DNA of 16,412 nt from Patescibacteria group bacterium UBA918 (GCA_002293845.1 DBEA01000007.1:1-16412); one strand, 5' to 3'; positions 1 through 7,470 are shown, counted from the stretch's first letter. The notes: a model not told the origin generated them from the sequence alone. A program made the numbers and translations.

Positions 1-16
1 TTGAGACAAGCTACAC

Positions 17-50
17 GCGGGGGGGGCGGAGGCCCCCCCCCGCTTGTTTT
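17..50 (+). terminator. Rho-independent terminator of an upstream gene
   Basis: A 10-bp perfect GC stem (17-26 with 34-43) encloses a 7-nt loop and is followed by TTGTTTT. It would end a transcript entering from before the window and insulate the lemA operon. Confidence 0.75.
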
Positions 51-76
51 CCATCGTCTCCGATACGTTGTATAAT
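47..76 (+). promoter_or_regulatory. Probable lemA operon promoter
   Basis: A perfect TATAAT lies at 71-76. The best -35 at about 18 bp spacing is the weak TTTTCC at 47-52. Transcription would start near 83, leaving a leader of about 23 nt before lemA. It sits directly after the terminator, as expected for a new unit. Confidence 0.5.
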
Positions 77-105
77 GGGGTATACCAATCTAACCTAACC
101 GAGTT

Positions 106-693
106 ATGGAACTGATGACTATTTTGTTGATAGTGGCAGCTGTCGTAATTGTGTGGGCGATTTGGGCCTATAACCGCTTCGTGTCTCTTACCCAGCGGGC
201 TATGGAAGCCTGGGCCGACATCGATGTTCAGCTCAAGCGCCGCTATGACCTGATTCCGAATCTCATCGAATCAGTGAAAGGTTACGTGCAACATGAGCGC
301 GGTACTTTGGATGCCGTCACTGAGGCACGCGCTAAAGCGACGCAGGTACACGTCGATCCGGCCAACATCACCCCTGAACAGATCCAGGCTATGGCGGCCG
401 CTGAAGGCGCCTTGACGCAATCTCTGGGTAAATTGTTGGCCATCGCCGAAAACTATCCGGACCTCAAAGCCAGCGGTAACTTCACCGAATTGCAGCGCGA
501 GCTCACCGACACCGAGAACAAGATTCAGGCCGCGCGGCGCTTCTACAATGGCAACGTGCGCGATCTCGGTATCGCCCTCCAGTCATTCCCTTCGAACGTG
601 ATCGGCAAGATGTTCAGTTTCAAAGAGCGAGAGTACTTCGAACTCGGTGAAAGCGACCAGGCCGCCAAAGAACCGGTCAAAGTCCAATTCTAA
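106..693 (+). CDS. lemA: LemA family protein
   Basis: A 195-residue membrane-anchored protein. Residues 5-22 form one hydrophobic N-terminal helix (ILLIVAAVVIVWAIW), followed by a long helical domain without Cys. The family hallmark RRYDLIPNLIESVKGY is at 45-60, and a second family-typical stretch (FYNGNVRDLG, then a run of aromatic and Phe residues) lies near the C-terminus. Length is normal for LemA. ATG at 106 is used; there is no Shine-Dalgarno, and an in-frame ATG at 115 is a possible alternative. It is the first gene of a unit with DUF2207 and htpX genes, a neighbourhood common for LemA in many bacteria. The molecular role of LemA is not settled; envelope or protease-related functions are usually proposed. 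Confidence 0.95.
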   Translation: MELMTILLIVAAVVIVWAIWAYNRFVSLTQRAMEAWADIDVQLKRRYDLIPNLIESVKGYVQHERGTLDAVTEARAKATQVHVDPANITPEQIQAMAAAEGALTQSLGKLLAIAENYPDLKASGNFTELQRELTDTENKIQAARRFYNGNVRDLGIALQSFPSNVIGKMFSFKEREYFELGESDQAAKEPVKVQF

Positions 694-777
694 ATCGGCG
701 CTCTTCGAGAGTCTCTAAAAGGAAGGCGGTTTCGAAAGACGCCAATTTCTGCGTTGGTCGGAGTACAAAAACAAGTT

Positions 778-2472
778 ATGAAAAAGATCCTACTTTCAGC
801 TTTATTCCTTTTCGTACCACTCTCGGCCGGCGCGGAGAGCATCACCTCCTTTGAAAGCGACATCACTCTCGGCAGGGACGGGGCCTTTGACGTTGGAGAA
901 AGGATCACCTATGACTTCGGTCCGGCCGATCGTCACGGTATCTTCCGTTTTGTACCCACGAATCACGCCGATGACAGCCCGTCATGGCTTCGTGAGCGCT
1001 ATGTCGACATCGAAATCTTATCGGTCGAGTTGGACGGCCAAGACGTGCCCTACGAAGTGTCAGAGAACCTGGGAAAAGTGGAAGTGAAGATCGGTGATCC
1101 TGATCGCACCATTACCGGCGAACATGTTTATGAGATCGCTTATCGCGTCAAGGGCGCTTTGTACTACTACGACGAAGGGAAAGTAGATCTTTATTGGAAC
1201 GCGACCGGCGACGGCTGGGAGGTGCCGATCGAGCGGGCGGTGGCGCGCGTGTCCGACGGCCCGGGCTTGTACCTGAACGACGGTGCCTGCTACCGAGGTG
1301 ATGCCGGTTCGTCAGAACCGTGCGAGATCTCTATCTCTGTTGACGCGGTCGATTATCGGGCCGACGATCTCGCCCCGGGCGAAGGTTTGACCGTAGCGCG
1401 GTCCGTCGACCCCTCTCGGGTCGAACGACTCATATTGGAACGCTGGTCGCTTTGGCCGCTTTGGCTCGTAGGAGCGCTGGCGTGGTTCATCTGGTTGGGT
1501 CTTTTCGCATATCGATATCGCCGCGAACATCAGACGGGAGCCAGCATCATCGCGCAATACGAACCTTACCGCGATCTGAAGCCCATGTATGTCGGGTTAC
1601 TTTTCGACGGTCGCATCGACCCGCGTGACATCACCGCCGGCATCGTCTACTTGGCGGAACAGGGATTCTTCAAGATCAGACATGTCGGTCGCAAGCTGTT
1701 TTTCTTGATCGATGTCGACGACTATGAGATCGAGCTACTCCGCTCGTACGAGGAGCTCGATAGCGAATTCCAGAAGTCGATATTCAAACTGACATTCGAG
1801 GAATCGGCAGTGGCGGGAGATAAAGTGCTTTTAAGCAAATTAGCCGGCGATACCGGGAAGCAAAAGGAGAATCATCGGCTCCTGACCGAACTTAGAGCGG
1901 CCGCCGAAAAAGACTTGGTCGCGCAAGGTTTCTTCGAGCACAAGTGGCAAAGGCCCCTCAAGACGCTCGGCTATTTGTCGGTGATCTTATTACTTTCGCT
2001 CGGAGCGAGCTTCTCGATCGGTGCCGATATGATCGCTCCGGCGGCCGTGTCGCTCTTCGCTTTTGTGATATCGTTCGTCGTCCTCCTCTTCGCTTATCGT
2101 CGTCGAACCAGGAAGGGATACGAAGCCCTGGATCACCTAAAAGGTTTTAAGGAATTCCTGTCGGTGACCGACAAAGAGCGTTTCAAGTTCCATAACGCGC
2201 CCAAGAAAAGTCCGGAGCAATTTATGGCATATCTCCCGTATGCCATCGCTTTCGGGGTGGAAAAGGAGTGGGCAGAAGCGTTTAGAGACATCAGCATTCC
2301 CGAGCCCGATTGGTACGAAGGGCAGGGCACTACTTTCAACGCGGTTTACCTTTCTCAAAGCTTGGGCACATTCGGAAAGTCCGTGGCCAGTGCTTCCGCC
2401 TCTTCGCCCGCGTCTTCAGGGGGCGGTTCTTCCGGCGGCGGCGCGGGTGGCGGAGGCGGCGGAAGTTGGTAA
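778..2472 (+). CDS. DUF2207 domain membrane protein with Gly-rich tail
   Basis: A 564-residue exported membrane protein. The ATG at 778 gives a clean signal peptide (MKKILLSALFLFVPLSAGA, cleaved about residue 19); an upstream in-frame TTG at 754 would add eight residues before it and is unlikely. An extracytoplasmic beta-rich domain follows (about 20-215; ITYDFGPADRHGIFR is typical of DUF2207), then a membrane helix at about 222-246, a cytoplasmic region of about 150 residues, two more helices at about 398-420 and 425-446, and a Gly/Ser tail at about 542-564 ending GGGGSW. DUF2207 proteins commonly have this architecture and tail. Function is unknown. It lies 84 bp after lemA and 9 bp before htpX, so co-transcription is likely. 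No Shine-Dalgarno is convincing. Confidence 0.88.
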   Translation: MKKILLSALFLFVPLSAGAESITSFESDITLGRDGAFDVGERITYDFGPADRHGIFRFVPTNHADDSPSWLRERYVDIEILSVELDGQDVPYEVSENLGKVEVKIGDPDRTITGEHVYEIAYRVKGALYYYDEGKVDLYWNATGDGWEVPIERAVARVSDGPGLYLNDGACYRGDAGSSEPCEISISVDAVDYRADDLAPGEGLTVARSVDPSRVERLILERWSLWPLWLVGALAWFIWLGLFAYRYRREHQTGASIIAQYEPYRDLKPMYVGLLFDGRIDPRDITAGIVYLAEQGFFKIRHVGRKLFFLIDVDDYEIELLRSYEELDSEFQKSIFKLTFEESAVAGDKVLLSKLAGDTGKQKENHRLLTELRAAAEKDLVAQGFFEHKWQRPLKTLGYLSVILLLSLGASFSIGADMIAPAAVSLFAFVISFVVLLFAYRRRTRKGYEALDHLKGFKEFLSVTDKERFKFHNAPKKSPEQFMAYLPYAIAFGVEKEWAEAFRDISIPEPDWYEGQGTTFNAVYLSQSLGTFGKSVASASASSPASSGGGSSGGGAGGGGGGSW

Positions 2473-2481
2473 AATACCAAG

Positions 2482-3381
2482 ATGGCTACTCTTTACACTC
2501 ACCAAGCGGCGAATGTGCGCAAGACCTGGCTCTTGATGGCAAGCTTCTTCGCTGTAGTTATCGCTATCGGCTATTTCCTCAATTGGTACTACAACGATCC
2601 TTCTATCATGTACGTCGCGATCGGCTTCGCGCTTTTTATGAACGTGGCCAGTTATTGGTGGAGCGATAAGTTGGTCGTCTCCATGACCGGAGCCAGACCG
2701 GCCGACTCTCAGGAACACCGCGAACTCATCAATGTGGTCGAGAATCTTGCCATCACCGCCGGATTGCCGATGCCGAAGGTGTATGTGGTCGAGGACGCGG
2801 CGCCTAACGCTTTCGCCACCGGTCGCGATCCGAAACATGCCGTCGTTGCCGCTACGACTGGCCTCCTCTCCATTCTCGATCGAACAGAACTCGAAGGCGT
2901 GATGGCGCACGAACTGTCTCACGTCGGCAATCGCGATATGTTGGTATCGACCGTGGCGGTGGTTTTGGCCGGCTTCGTCGCCATCGTCGCGGACCTCTTT
3001 ATGCGTTCGATGATGTGGGGCGGCGGCGATCGTGACAATAAGGCCGGTGCGTTATTTCTTATTCTGGGCATCGTCGGCATCATTCTGGCGCCGATCGCCG
3101 CCCAGCTCATCCAGTTGGCCATCTCACGAAAGCGCGAATATCTAGCTGACGCGACTGGCGCTTTGCTTACTCGCTATCCCGAAGGTCTGGCCTCGGCGCT
3201 CGAGAAGATCAGCCATTACAATCGTCCCATGCGTCGCGCCAACAACGCCACCGCCCATCTTTTTATCGCCGATCCGTTCGGAGACGACAAGCGCACGTTG
3301 GGGCAGAAGATATCTAATCTCTTCCAGACTCATCCTCCGGCCGCGGACCGTATCCGCATTCTCAGGGAGATGAGTAAATGA
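2482..3381 (+). CDS. htpX: HtpX-type membrane zinc metalloprotease (M48)
   Basis: A 299-residue M48 peptidase expected to degrade misfolded or damaged membrane proteins, with its active site on the cytoplasmic face. Two N-terminal helices lie at about 14-34 and 40-58. The zinc motif HELSH is at 143-147, with catalytic Glu144, and the third ligand is Glu219 in KREYLADA. Two further helices lie between them (about 153-175 and 187-210). Length is normal for HtpX. The start lies 9 bp after the DUF2207 stop, with no Shine-Dalgarno. The 3' end overlaps the Fur-family gene by 4 nt (ATGA at 3378), so the two are probably translationally coupled. Confidence 0.96.
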   Translation: MATLYTHQAANVRKTWLLMASFFAVVIAIGYFLNWYYNDPSIMYVAIGFALFMNVASYWWSDKLVVSMTGARPADSQEHRELINVVENLAITAGLPMPKVYVVEDAAPNAFATGRDPKHAVVAATTGLLSILDRTELEGVMAHELSHVGNRDMLVSTVAVVLAGFVAIVADLFMRSMMWGGGDRDNKAGALFLILGIVGIILAPIAAQLIQLAISRKREYLADATGALLTRYPEGLASALEKISHYNRPMRRANNATAHLFIADPFGDDKRTLGQKISNLFQTHPPAADRIRILREMSK

Positions 3382-3740
3382 ACGTTATGAAACGCCGACG
3401 CAGTCAAAAAAGAGAACTTGTCCTCAAAGCGCTTAAGGCCGCGCGCGGGTCTCTGTCGGCGGCCGATATTCATAAAAAGGTCACCAAAGTTGACCTGACC
3501 ACCATTTATCGTAATCTCGACATGTTCGTCAAAGACGGCATGGTCAAGAAGCTTAACCTGGGGGACGGGGAAGCGCAGTACGAATACAACGATCATGATC
3601 ATCATCACGCCATCTGTTTGGATTGCGACAAGGTCATTCATTTCACCGCGCCGGACCAAAAGATCATGGAGTTGTTGAAAGTGAAGGGTTTCCAGCCCGA
3701 ATCGCTCGAGATCACTTTGCGGGGAGTCTGCAAACATTGA
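3378..3740 (+). CDS. Fur-family metal-responsive transcription regulator
   Basis: A 120-residue Fur superfamily repressor (Fur, Zur or PerR type cannot be told apart). The N-terminal winged helix is at about 10-65, with the family stretch VDLTTIYRNLDMF at 38-50. A metal-binding region HDHHH is at 73-77, and structural zinc Cys80 and Cys83 are in CLDC. The usual second CxxC at the C-terminus is incomplete: the protein ends GVCKH, keeping Cys118, and the stop TGA takes the place of the last Cys. The start overlaps the htpX stop (ATGA), and GGAG at 3366-3369 gives one of the few plausible Shine-Dalgarno sites in the window. Autoregulation or control of this operon is possible, but no Fur box was recognised. 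Confidence 0.9.
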   Translation: MNVMKRRRSQKRELVLKALKAARGSLSAADIHKKVTKVDLTTIYRNLDMFVKDGMVKKLNLGDGEAQYEYNDHDHHHAICLDCDKVIHFTAPDQKIMELLKVKGFQPESLEITLRGVCKH

Positions 3741-3744
3741 CGAT

Positions 3745-3783
3745 AAAGAAAACGGCGGCCGCAAAGCGGCCGCCGTTTTCTTT
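3745..3783. terminator. Bidirectional terminator
   Basis: A perfect 18-bp stem (3745-3762 with 3766-3783) has an AAA loop. The A-rich and T-rich ends lie inside the stem, so it can stop the + strand operon and the facing - strand gene that ends at 3792. Confidence 0.9.
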
Positions 3784-3791
3784 ACGATGTA

Positions 3792-4178
3792 TTACATCAA
3801 ATATCCGACCCACGTCAGATACGCGCCGAGAGCTACGGCCGCGCCTCCCCCTGTCGAGATGAGCTTCGACGCTACTACGAAATCGCCCCATTTATTGACG
3901 AAGTCGGGTTTGATGACGAACAGTGCCGCCTTAACAAGCAATCCCCAGCCGAAAAGACTGATGATCATCTCGGTCGGCGTATTCCATACATTGTGTATCT
4001 GGATATGCCAGATACCGAGCATGATGCCGGCGAAGCCGAACGCTAACAGCGCCAGGCCTTCGCGTTCCACTTCACGATAGATCTTAATGTAATGATTTTT
4101 GCTGATAAACACTCCAAGGCCGACGGCTAACATGGCCGGTCCCCAGAGCTGAGCCAGAAAAAGAGTGATGCTTTCCAT
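3792..4178 (-). CDS. Small four-helix membrane protein, unknown function
   Basis: A 128-residue integral membrane protein with four hydrophobic segments at about 3-25, 41-60, 70-90 and 103-126. The loop after segment 1 contains charged residues (KIYREVEREG), and segment 2 ends at WHIQIHNVW, which has two His. There is no signal peptide distinct from the first helix and no catalytic motif. I do not recognise a named family; it could be a transporter-like or regulatory membrane protein. It is transcribed alone between two perfect terminators, with its own promoter at 4196-4224. The ATG at 4178 is used; there is no Shine-Dalgarno. Confidence 0.75.
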   Translation of the reverse strand: MESITLFLAQLWGPAMLAVGLGVFISKNHYIKIYREVEREGLALLAFGFAGIMLGIWHIQIHNVWNTPTEMIISLFGWGLLVKAALFVIKPDFVNKWGDFVVASKLISTGGGAAVALGAYLTWVGYLM

Positions 4179-4195
4179 GGAAAGTTGACTTATGT

Positions 4196-4224
4196 GATAA
4201 ACCCAGTGCCATACATATTGTAAA
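4196..4224 (-). promoter_or_regulatory. Probable promoter of the small membrane protein gene
   Basis: On the minus strand, TTTACA (4219-4224) and TTTATC (4196-4201) are separated by 17 bp. The -10 lies 17 bp upstream of the start codon, leaving a very short leader. Confidence 0.45.
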
Positions 4225-4280
4225 CCCGTCAGTTCATCTAGATGGGGCCTGGCACATTAGATGTGTATAAGTGTCTCGGA

Positions 4281-4319
4281 TGAAAAATCGCCGCTCCCTT
4301 AGGGAGCGGCGATTTTTCA
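4281..4319 (-). terminator. Terminator of the DEAD-box helicase gene
   Basis: A perfect 18-bp stem (4281-4298 with 4302-4319) has a TTA loop and begins 5 bp past the helicase stop in the direction of transcription, with five T in the arm. Confidence 0.88.
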
Positions 4320-4324
4320 AGTTC

Positions 4325-5566
4325 TTAATGTCCGGAAGGTATAAAGGTCAGTGCTTGTCCGCGCTTGTTGCCACGGCCGGTACGGCCGATGCGATGCACG
4401 TAATCCTCGAAGGTGTTCGGTAGATCGTAGTTGATCACGTGGCTGACGTTGTCGACGTGGATACCACGAGCGGCCACGTCGGTCGCCACCAATACCTTGA
4501 CGTCGCCTTTCTTGAATCGCTCCAAGGAACGCTGACGTTGGCCATGACTCTTGTTGCCGTGTATCGATTCGCTAGCTATGCCGCTCTTGATCAGCTCTTG
4601 ACCTAATTTTTCGACGCTGTGCTTCATGGCCCCGAAGACGATGATGCGGGAGAATTCGTCGCGACGGAGCAGTTCGACCAACTTGTCGAATTTATGCGCG
4701 TGCTCGAATGGCACGACGTCTTGCATGATGCTATTGGTGACATCCTTTTTCTTGACCGAAATGACGGTCGGATGCTTCATGAACTCATGAATCAAGGTCT
4801 TGGTCTTGTCGTCCATGGTGGCCGAAAAGAATAAGGTGTGACGATCGGGAGTTAGTGCTCCTAAGATATGCTTCATGTCGTTGATGAATCCCATGTCGAG
4901 CATACGATCGGCCTCGTCGAGAACGACGGAATCGATCTTCGAGAGCGGTATGCATTTGCGACTCATGAGATCTTTGACTCGACCGGGGGTGCCGATGATG
5001 AAATGATTATGACGGCGCAAACCTCTGATCTGGGGATTGATGTTAGTACCGCCGACGCAGACTGTCGAATACATGCGGAAATTCTGCGACAACTTCTTAA
5101 ACTCATTGTCCACCTGGATGGCGAGTTCGCGGGTCGGCGTGAGGATGAGGGTGACATTCTGTGGCGAAGAACGCTTCCTTTCGATCAATGGAATCAAGAA
5201 AGCCGCCGTCTTGCCGGTACCGGTTTCGGCCAAGCCGACCACGTCTTTTCCATCGAGTATGAGCGGAATGACCTGGTCCTGGATCGGCGACGGGGACTTA
5301 AGTCCCATGCTACTGATAGTGCGCTTCAAACGCTCATCGATATCGAATTGTTCGAACTGGTGTAGGGGTACGTACTCGACGACCGCCGTTTCCACCGGGT
5401 TCTTGTTGATGAATTGGGTCGGGTCGAAAGTGGCCATCTGGCGCTTCCTCGAAGAAGCTCGATGGGCCGGGCGGCCGCCGAAACGGCGTCCACCATGAGG
5501 GCGCCCTCCACCGCTATGGTAGCCACGGCGGCCGCTACGCGGCCGCGCGTTGAAATTTCTGTTCAT
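4325..5566 (-). CDS. DEAD-box ATP-dependent RNA helicase
   Basis: A 413-residue helicase that unwinds or remodels RNA using ATP, probably in ribosome assembly or mRNA turnover. A basic Gly/Arg/His-rich tail fills residues 7-42. The core shows the Q-motif region at 71-100, AETGTGKT (113-120), PTRELA (144-149), TPGR (193-196), DEAD (217-220), SAT (248-250), ATDVAARG (361-368) and HRIGRTGR (391-398). Motif V reads ARGIHV where most relatives have ARGIDI or ARGLDV. It ends just after the second RecA domain, with no C-terminal extension, so RNA targeting may depend on the N-terminal tail. The frame stays open upstream to a TTG at 5686, but that lies within a hairpin in the leader; the ATG at 5566 begins the typical basic tail. 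Confidence 0.95.
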   Translation of the reverse strand: MNRNFNARPRSGRRGYHSGGGRPHGGRRFGGRPAHRASSRKRQMATFDPTQFINKNPVETAVVEYVPLHQFEQFDIDERLKRTISSMGLKSPSPIQDQVIPLILDGKDVVGLAETGTGKTAAFLIPLIERKRSSPQNVTLILTPTRELAIQVDNEFKKLSQNFRMYSTVCVGGTNINPQIRGLRRHNHFIIGTPGRVKDLMSRKCIPLSKIDSVVLDEADRMLDMGFINDMKHILGALTPDRHTLFFSATMDDKTKTLIHEFMKHPTVISVKKKDVTNSIMQDVVPFEHAHKFDKLVELLRRDEFSRIIVFGAMKHSVEKLGQELIKSGIASESIHGNKSHGQRQRSLERFKKGDVKVLVATDVAARGIHVDNVSHVINYDLPNTFEDYVHRIGRTGRGNKRGQALTFIPSGH

Positions 5567-5578
5567 TATGTTGTAGGG

Positions 5579-5686
5579 GAGCGTCAAACCGACGCTCTTA
5601 GGCTGTGCGGGTGGTATAAATTGAGAGACAGTCTGAAAGCCTGGATGGCCGAAAGATTCTTGCGAAAGCGTCCCACGCTTTCGCAA
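5579..5686 (-). promoter_or_regulatory. Structured 5' leader of the helicase mRNA
   Basis: Two hairpins lie between the promoter and the ATG at 5566: a 12-bp perfect stem with a 3-nt loop (5660-5671 with 5675-5686), and a 7-bp stem with a 5-nt loop (5579-5585 with 5591-5597) ending 12 nt before the start codon. The leader is about 140 nt. DEAD-box and cold-shock mRNAs are often controlled by leader structure; that use here is inferred. Confidence 0.45.
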
Positions 5687-5713
5687 CCCCGCACGAGATT
5701 CAAAAGCCTTCCT

Positions 5714-5742
5714 ATAATAACATATTGACCCTAATAAGTCAA
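5714..5742 (-). promoter_or_regulatory. Promoter of the DEAD-box helicase gene
   Basis: On the minus strand, TTGACT (5737-5742) and TATTAT (5714-5719) are separated by 17 bp, with TGT immediately before the -10, forming an extended -10. This is one of the best promoter matches in the window. Confidence 0.75.
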
Positions 5743-5747
5743 TGTCA

Positions 5748-5768
5748 GCGGAGGGTGAGGGATTCGAA
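5748..5768. repeat. Displaced copy of the tRNA-Ser 3' end (att-like)
   Basis: These 21 bp are identical to 5905-5925, which cover the last base pairs of the T arm, the acceptor 3' strand and the discriminator of tRNA-Ser. The copies are in the same orientation, 157 bp apart. No 5' half of a tRNA accompanies this copy. It looks like a remnant of site-specific integration into the tRNA, or a small duplication. Confidence 0.7.
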
Positions 5769-5793
5769 ACTTACAGTTTCAGTACAGGTTGTC

Positions 5794-5824
5794 GATATTT
5801 TGGTCCAAGTATTCCCAAAATATC
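5794..5824. repeat. 10-bp inverted repeat inside the tRNA-flanked segment
   Basis: GATATTTTGG (5794-5803) pairs perfectly with 5815-5824 across an 11-nt loop. A second palindrome, GGATGG/CCATCC, is at 5873-5888. Neither has a T tract in either direction. The rest of 5769-5904 shows no gene. Confidence 0.5.
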
Positions 5825-5904
5825 TGGCAACCTTTTCGAATCCACACCAACTCTCGAAATGATAATTCAATCGGATGGTGCCCCATCCATCCTCTTGAAT
5901 CATT

Positions 5905-5925
5905 GCGGAGGGTGAGGGATTCGAA
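5905..5925. repeat. 21-bp repeat within tRNA-Ser (second att-like copy)
   Basis: Identical to 5748-5768. It covers the 3' strand of the acceptor and part of the T arm of tRNA-Ser, the segment most often used as an integration core by tyrosine recombinases. Confidence 0.7.
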
Positions 5926-5992
5926 CCCTCGATCAGGTTTCCCCGATACCGCCTTTCCAAGGCGGCGCACTCGACCACTATGCGAACCCTCC
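5906..5992 (-). tRNA. tRNA-Ser (anticodon GGA)
   Basis: An 87-nt class II tRNA. The acceptor stem GGAGGGT pairs with ACCCTCC. There is a D arm (GCAT with GTGC), an anticodon stem CCGCC/GGCGG with loop TTGGAAA giving anticodon GGA (Ser codons TCC/TCT), a long variable arm as expected for Ser, and a T arm GAGGG-TTCGAAT-CCCTC. CCA is not encoded, so it must be added by a nucleotidyltransferase. Confidence 0.95.
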
Positions 5993-6006
5993 GTAATTCG
6001 TCCGAC

Positions 6007-6035
6007 ATCATAACGTAAAAATCGCCTATTACCAA
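6007..6035 (-). promoter_or_regulatory. Promoter of tRNA-Ser
   Basis: On the minus strand, TTGGTA (6030-6035) and TATGAT (6007-6012) are separated by 17 bp. Predicted initiation is about 8 nt before the mature tRNA 5' end. Confidence 0.65.
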
Positions 6036-6067
6036 CCGTTGTCTACTGGGTGCCGGGTCTGACGTAC

Positions 6068-6076
6068 TGTTATACT
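6068..6076 (+). promoter_or_regulatory. Extended -10 promoter, probably leaderless
   Basis: TGTTATACT (TGn plus TATACT) ends 7 nt before the ATG at 6084, so initiation would fall at or within 1-2 nt of the start codon. No -35 is evident. The same nonamer precedes the pseudouridine synthase gene. Confidence 0.6.
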
Positions 6077-6083
6077 GTTCTCA

Positions 6084-6683
6084 ATGAAACGCGACGATAT
6101 GATGTTATTATCGCTCACTTTCCTCACGGGAGTGGCGATAGGTATGTACGTATATATAGCGGCCTTCAAGCCTAACTACGCGCCGGAGAAACTGAGCGAC
6201 ACCGAGGCCGAGGCCGGAGAGTGGAGCCTAGTGGCGAGACGTTATGGCGGCGACTTTATTTCCGGGTATGTCGACCCGACTTTCCGAGTGTTGGCCGACG
6301 GCACGTATACCTATATCCCAGGTGGACCCGAAGGAATCGCCGCCGAACCGCGCTCGGGCAAATTGTCCAAGGCGACGATGAGGGAATTGCGCGCCTACGA
6401 CGATGAACTGCTGGATCATTCGTATACGACTTCCGGTAATAATTGCGATTCCTATGTCGACGGCTATGATTACGACTACCGCTTCACGAAGAACAACATC
6501 GTTTTCGATCTCGACACTTGTCGCACAGCGCTCGGCTACGATACGCCCTTATCGCGACTTTTAGAATCCGTATGGGACGAGATCGAAGGGCGTACTGCCG
6601 CTTCATCTGGTCGCAATTTCTCCGAATGGGCCGAAGACTGGATCAGAGAGAACTTCGGGGTGCATAACGAGGAGGTTCGCTAA
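6084..6683 (+). CDS. Membrane-anchored extracytoplasmic protein, unknown function
   Basis: A 199-residue protein with one N-terminal hydrophobic helix at about 7-27 that may be an uncleaved anchor. An acidic extracytoplasmic domain follows, rich in Tyr, Asp and Gly. Cys121 and Cys146 bracket a Tyr/Asp-rich stretch (SYVDGYDYDYRFT) and could form a disulfide. A predicted amphipathic helix ends the protein. I recognise no named family. The start at 6084 is supported by the extended -10 just upstream. It is monocistronic, followed by a terminator at 6759-6788. Confidence 0.75.
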   Translation: MKRDDMMLLSLTFLTGVAIGMYVYIAAFKPNYAPEKLSDTEAEAGEWSLVARRYGGDFISGYVDPTFRVLADGTYTYIPGGPEGIAAEPRSGKLSKATMRELRAYDDELLDHSYTTSGNNCDSYVDGYDYDYRFTKNNIVFDLDTCRTALGYDTPLSRLLESVWDEIEGRTAASSGRNFSEWAEDWIRENFGVHNEEVR

Positions 6684-6758
6684 GGATGAAATAAGCTCTG
6701 ATCTCCCGCGTATAAAAGGAAGGAGACAGAAGAGTACATTCATTGCATTTGTGTGTCA

Positions 6759-6788
6759 GACAAGGCCGCCTTCGCGGGCGGTTTTGTC
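6759..6788 (+). terminator. Probable terminator after the 6084 gene
   Basis: A 12-bp stem with two G-T wobbles (6759-6770 with 6777-6788), a 6-nt loop, and TTTT within the 3' arm. It sits 75 bp after the stop. Confidence 0.65.
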
Positions 6789-6826
6789 ATTTATATCTTT
6801 AAAAACAACTTTAACTATCGTCAGTC

Positions 6827-7456
6827 ATGCTTATGAACCTACTTATTCCTTTGGCGGCGTTCGCCGTCTCGTTGACCGGAGCGACGACCCTGTCTCCGGA
6901 TCTCATGCGAAGGGCGGGCCTGAACGAAGATCAGATCTCCGCGTTCGAAGAGGCGAAAGAATTAAAAGAGGCCGGTGATTTCGACAAGGCCCGTGACGTA
7001 CTGATGTCGGCCCATATAGACGAGGGTGTGATGGAACAATTGCGCGAGGCGATGAGAGAACGTCGCCAAGACCACGACATCGCCATCAAGGCGGCCGTGG
7101 AGGCAAAGGATTATGAATCGTTCAAAGCCGCCGCCGCCGGTTCGCCGCTAGGCGAGATCATCGACAGCCGAGCCGAGTTCGATCGTTTCGTCGAGGCGCA
7201 TGCTCTGATGGAAACAGGCGACAAAGACGAGGCCAAGGCGATCTTCGAAGATCTGGGTCTCAACTGGGGTCATGGTCATTCCAAGGGTGAAGGGAAGGGT
7301 GGTCGTTTCCATCCGGCCCTTGAAGGTCTGAGCGAAGATCAGAGACAAGAATTGAGGGATGCTATGCAGGAAAGAGATCATGACAAGGTGCGCGAGATCT
7401 TACAAGAGGCTGGTATCGACCTGAAAATGAAGCTAAGGGACCAGACGGGCAGATAG
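6827..7456 (+). CDS. Secreted helical repeat protein, unknown function
   Basis: A 209-residue exported protein. The N-terminus MLMNLLIPLAAFAVSLTGA is a short signal peptide; a second ATG at 6833 is an equally good start. The rest is charged and helical. A short motif recurs three times: AGDFDKARDVLMSAHI, TGDKDEAKAIFEDLGL and ERDHDKVREILQEAGI, consistent with degenerate helical hairpins of TPR-like type. A His/Gly/Lys linker (HGHSKGEGKGG) precedes the last repeat and might bind metal. The heptad LSEDQRQELRDAM near the end recalls small periplasmic helical chaperones of the Spy/CpxP kind, but the match is too weak to assign. It is followed by a strong terminator. No Shine-Dalgarno is present. 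Confidence 0.75.
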   Translation: MLMNLLIPLAAFAVSLTGATTLSPDLMRRAGLNEDQISAFEEAKELKEAGDFDKARDVLMSAHIDEGVMEQLREAMRERRQDHDIAIKAAVEAKDYESFKAAAAGSPLGEIIDSRAEFDRFVEAHALMETGDKDEAKAIFEDLGLNWGHGHSKGEGKGGRFHPALEGLSEDQRQELRDAMQERDHDKVREILQEAGIDLKMKLRDQTGR

Positions 7457-7470
7457 GACGAAAAGGGGAC

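Noticed and set aside
2416..2922. 168-residue antisense frame across the DUF2207 tail and htpX
   Set aside because: Lies opposite two well-supported genes and has no recognisable domain.
4868..5365. 165-residue antisense frame in the helicase gene
   Set aside because: Opposite conserved helicase motifs; coding character belongs to the minus strand.
5748..5824. A second complete tRNA gene at the displaced repeat
   Set aside because: Only the 3' 21 nt match; the 5' T-stem strand and all upstream arms are missing.
5745..6035. 96-residue minus frame spanning tRNA-Ser
   Set aside because: It reads through the tRNA and both 21-bp repeats; the frame is fortuitous.
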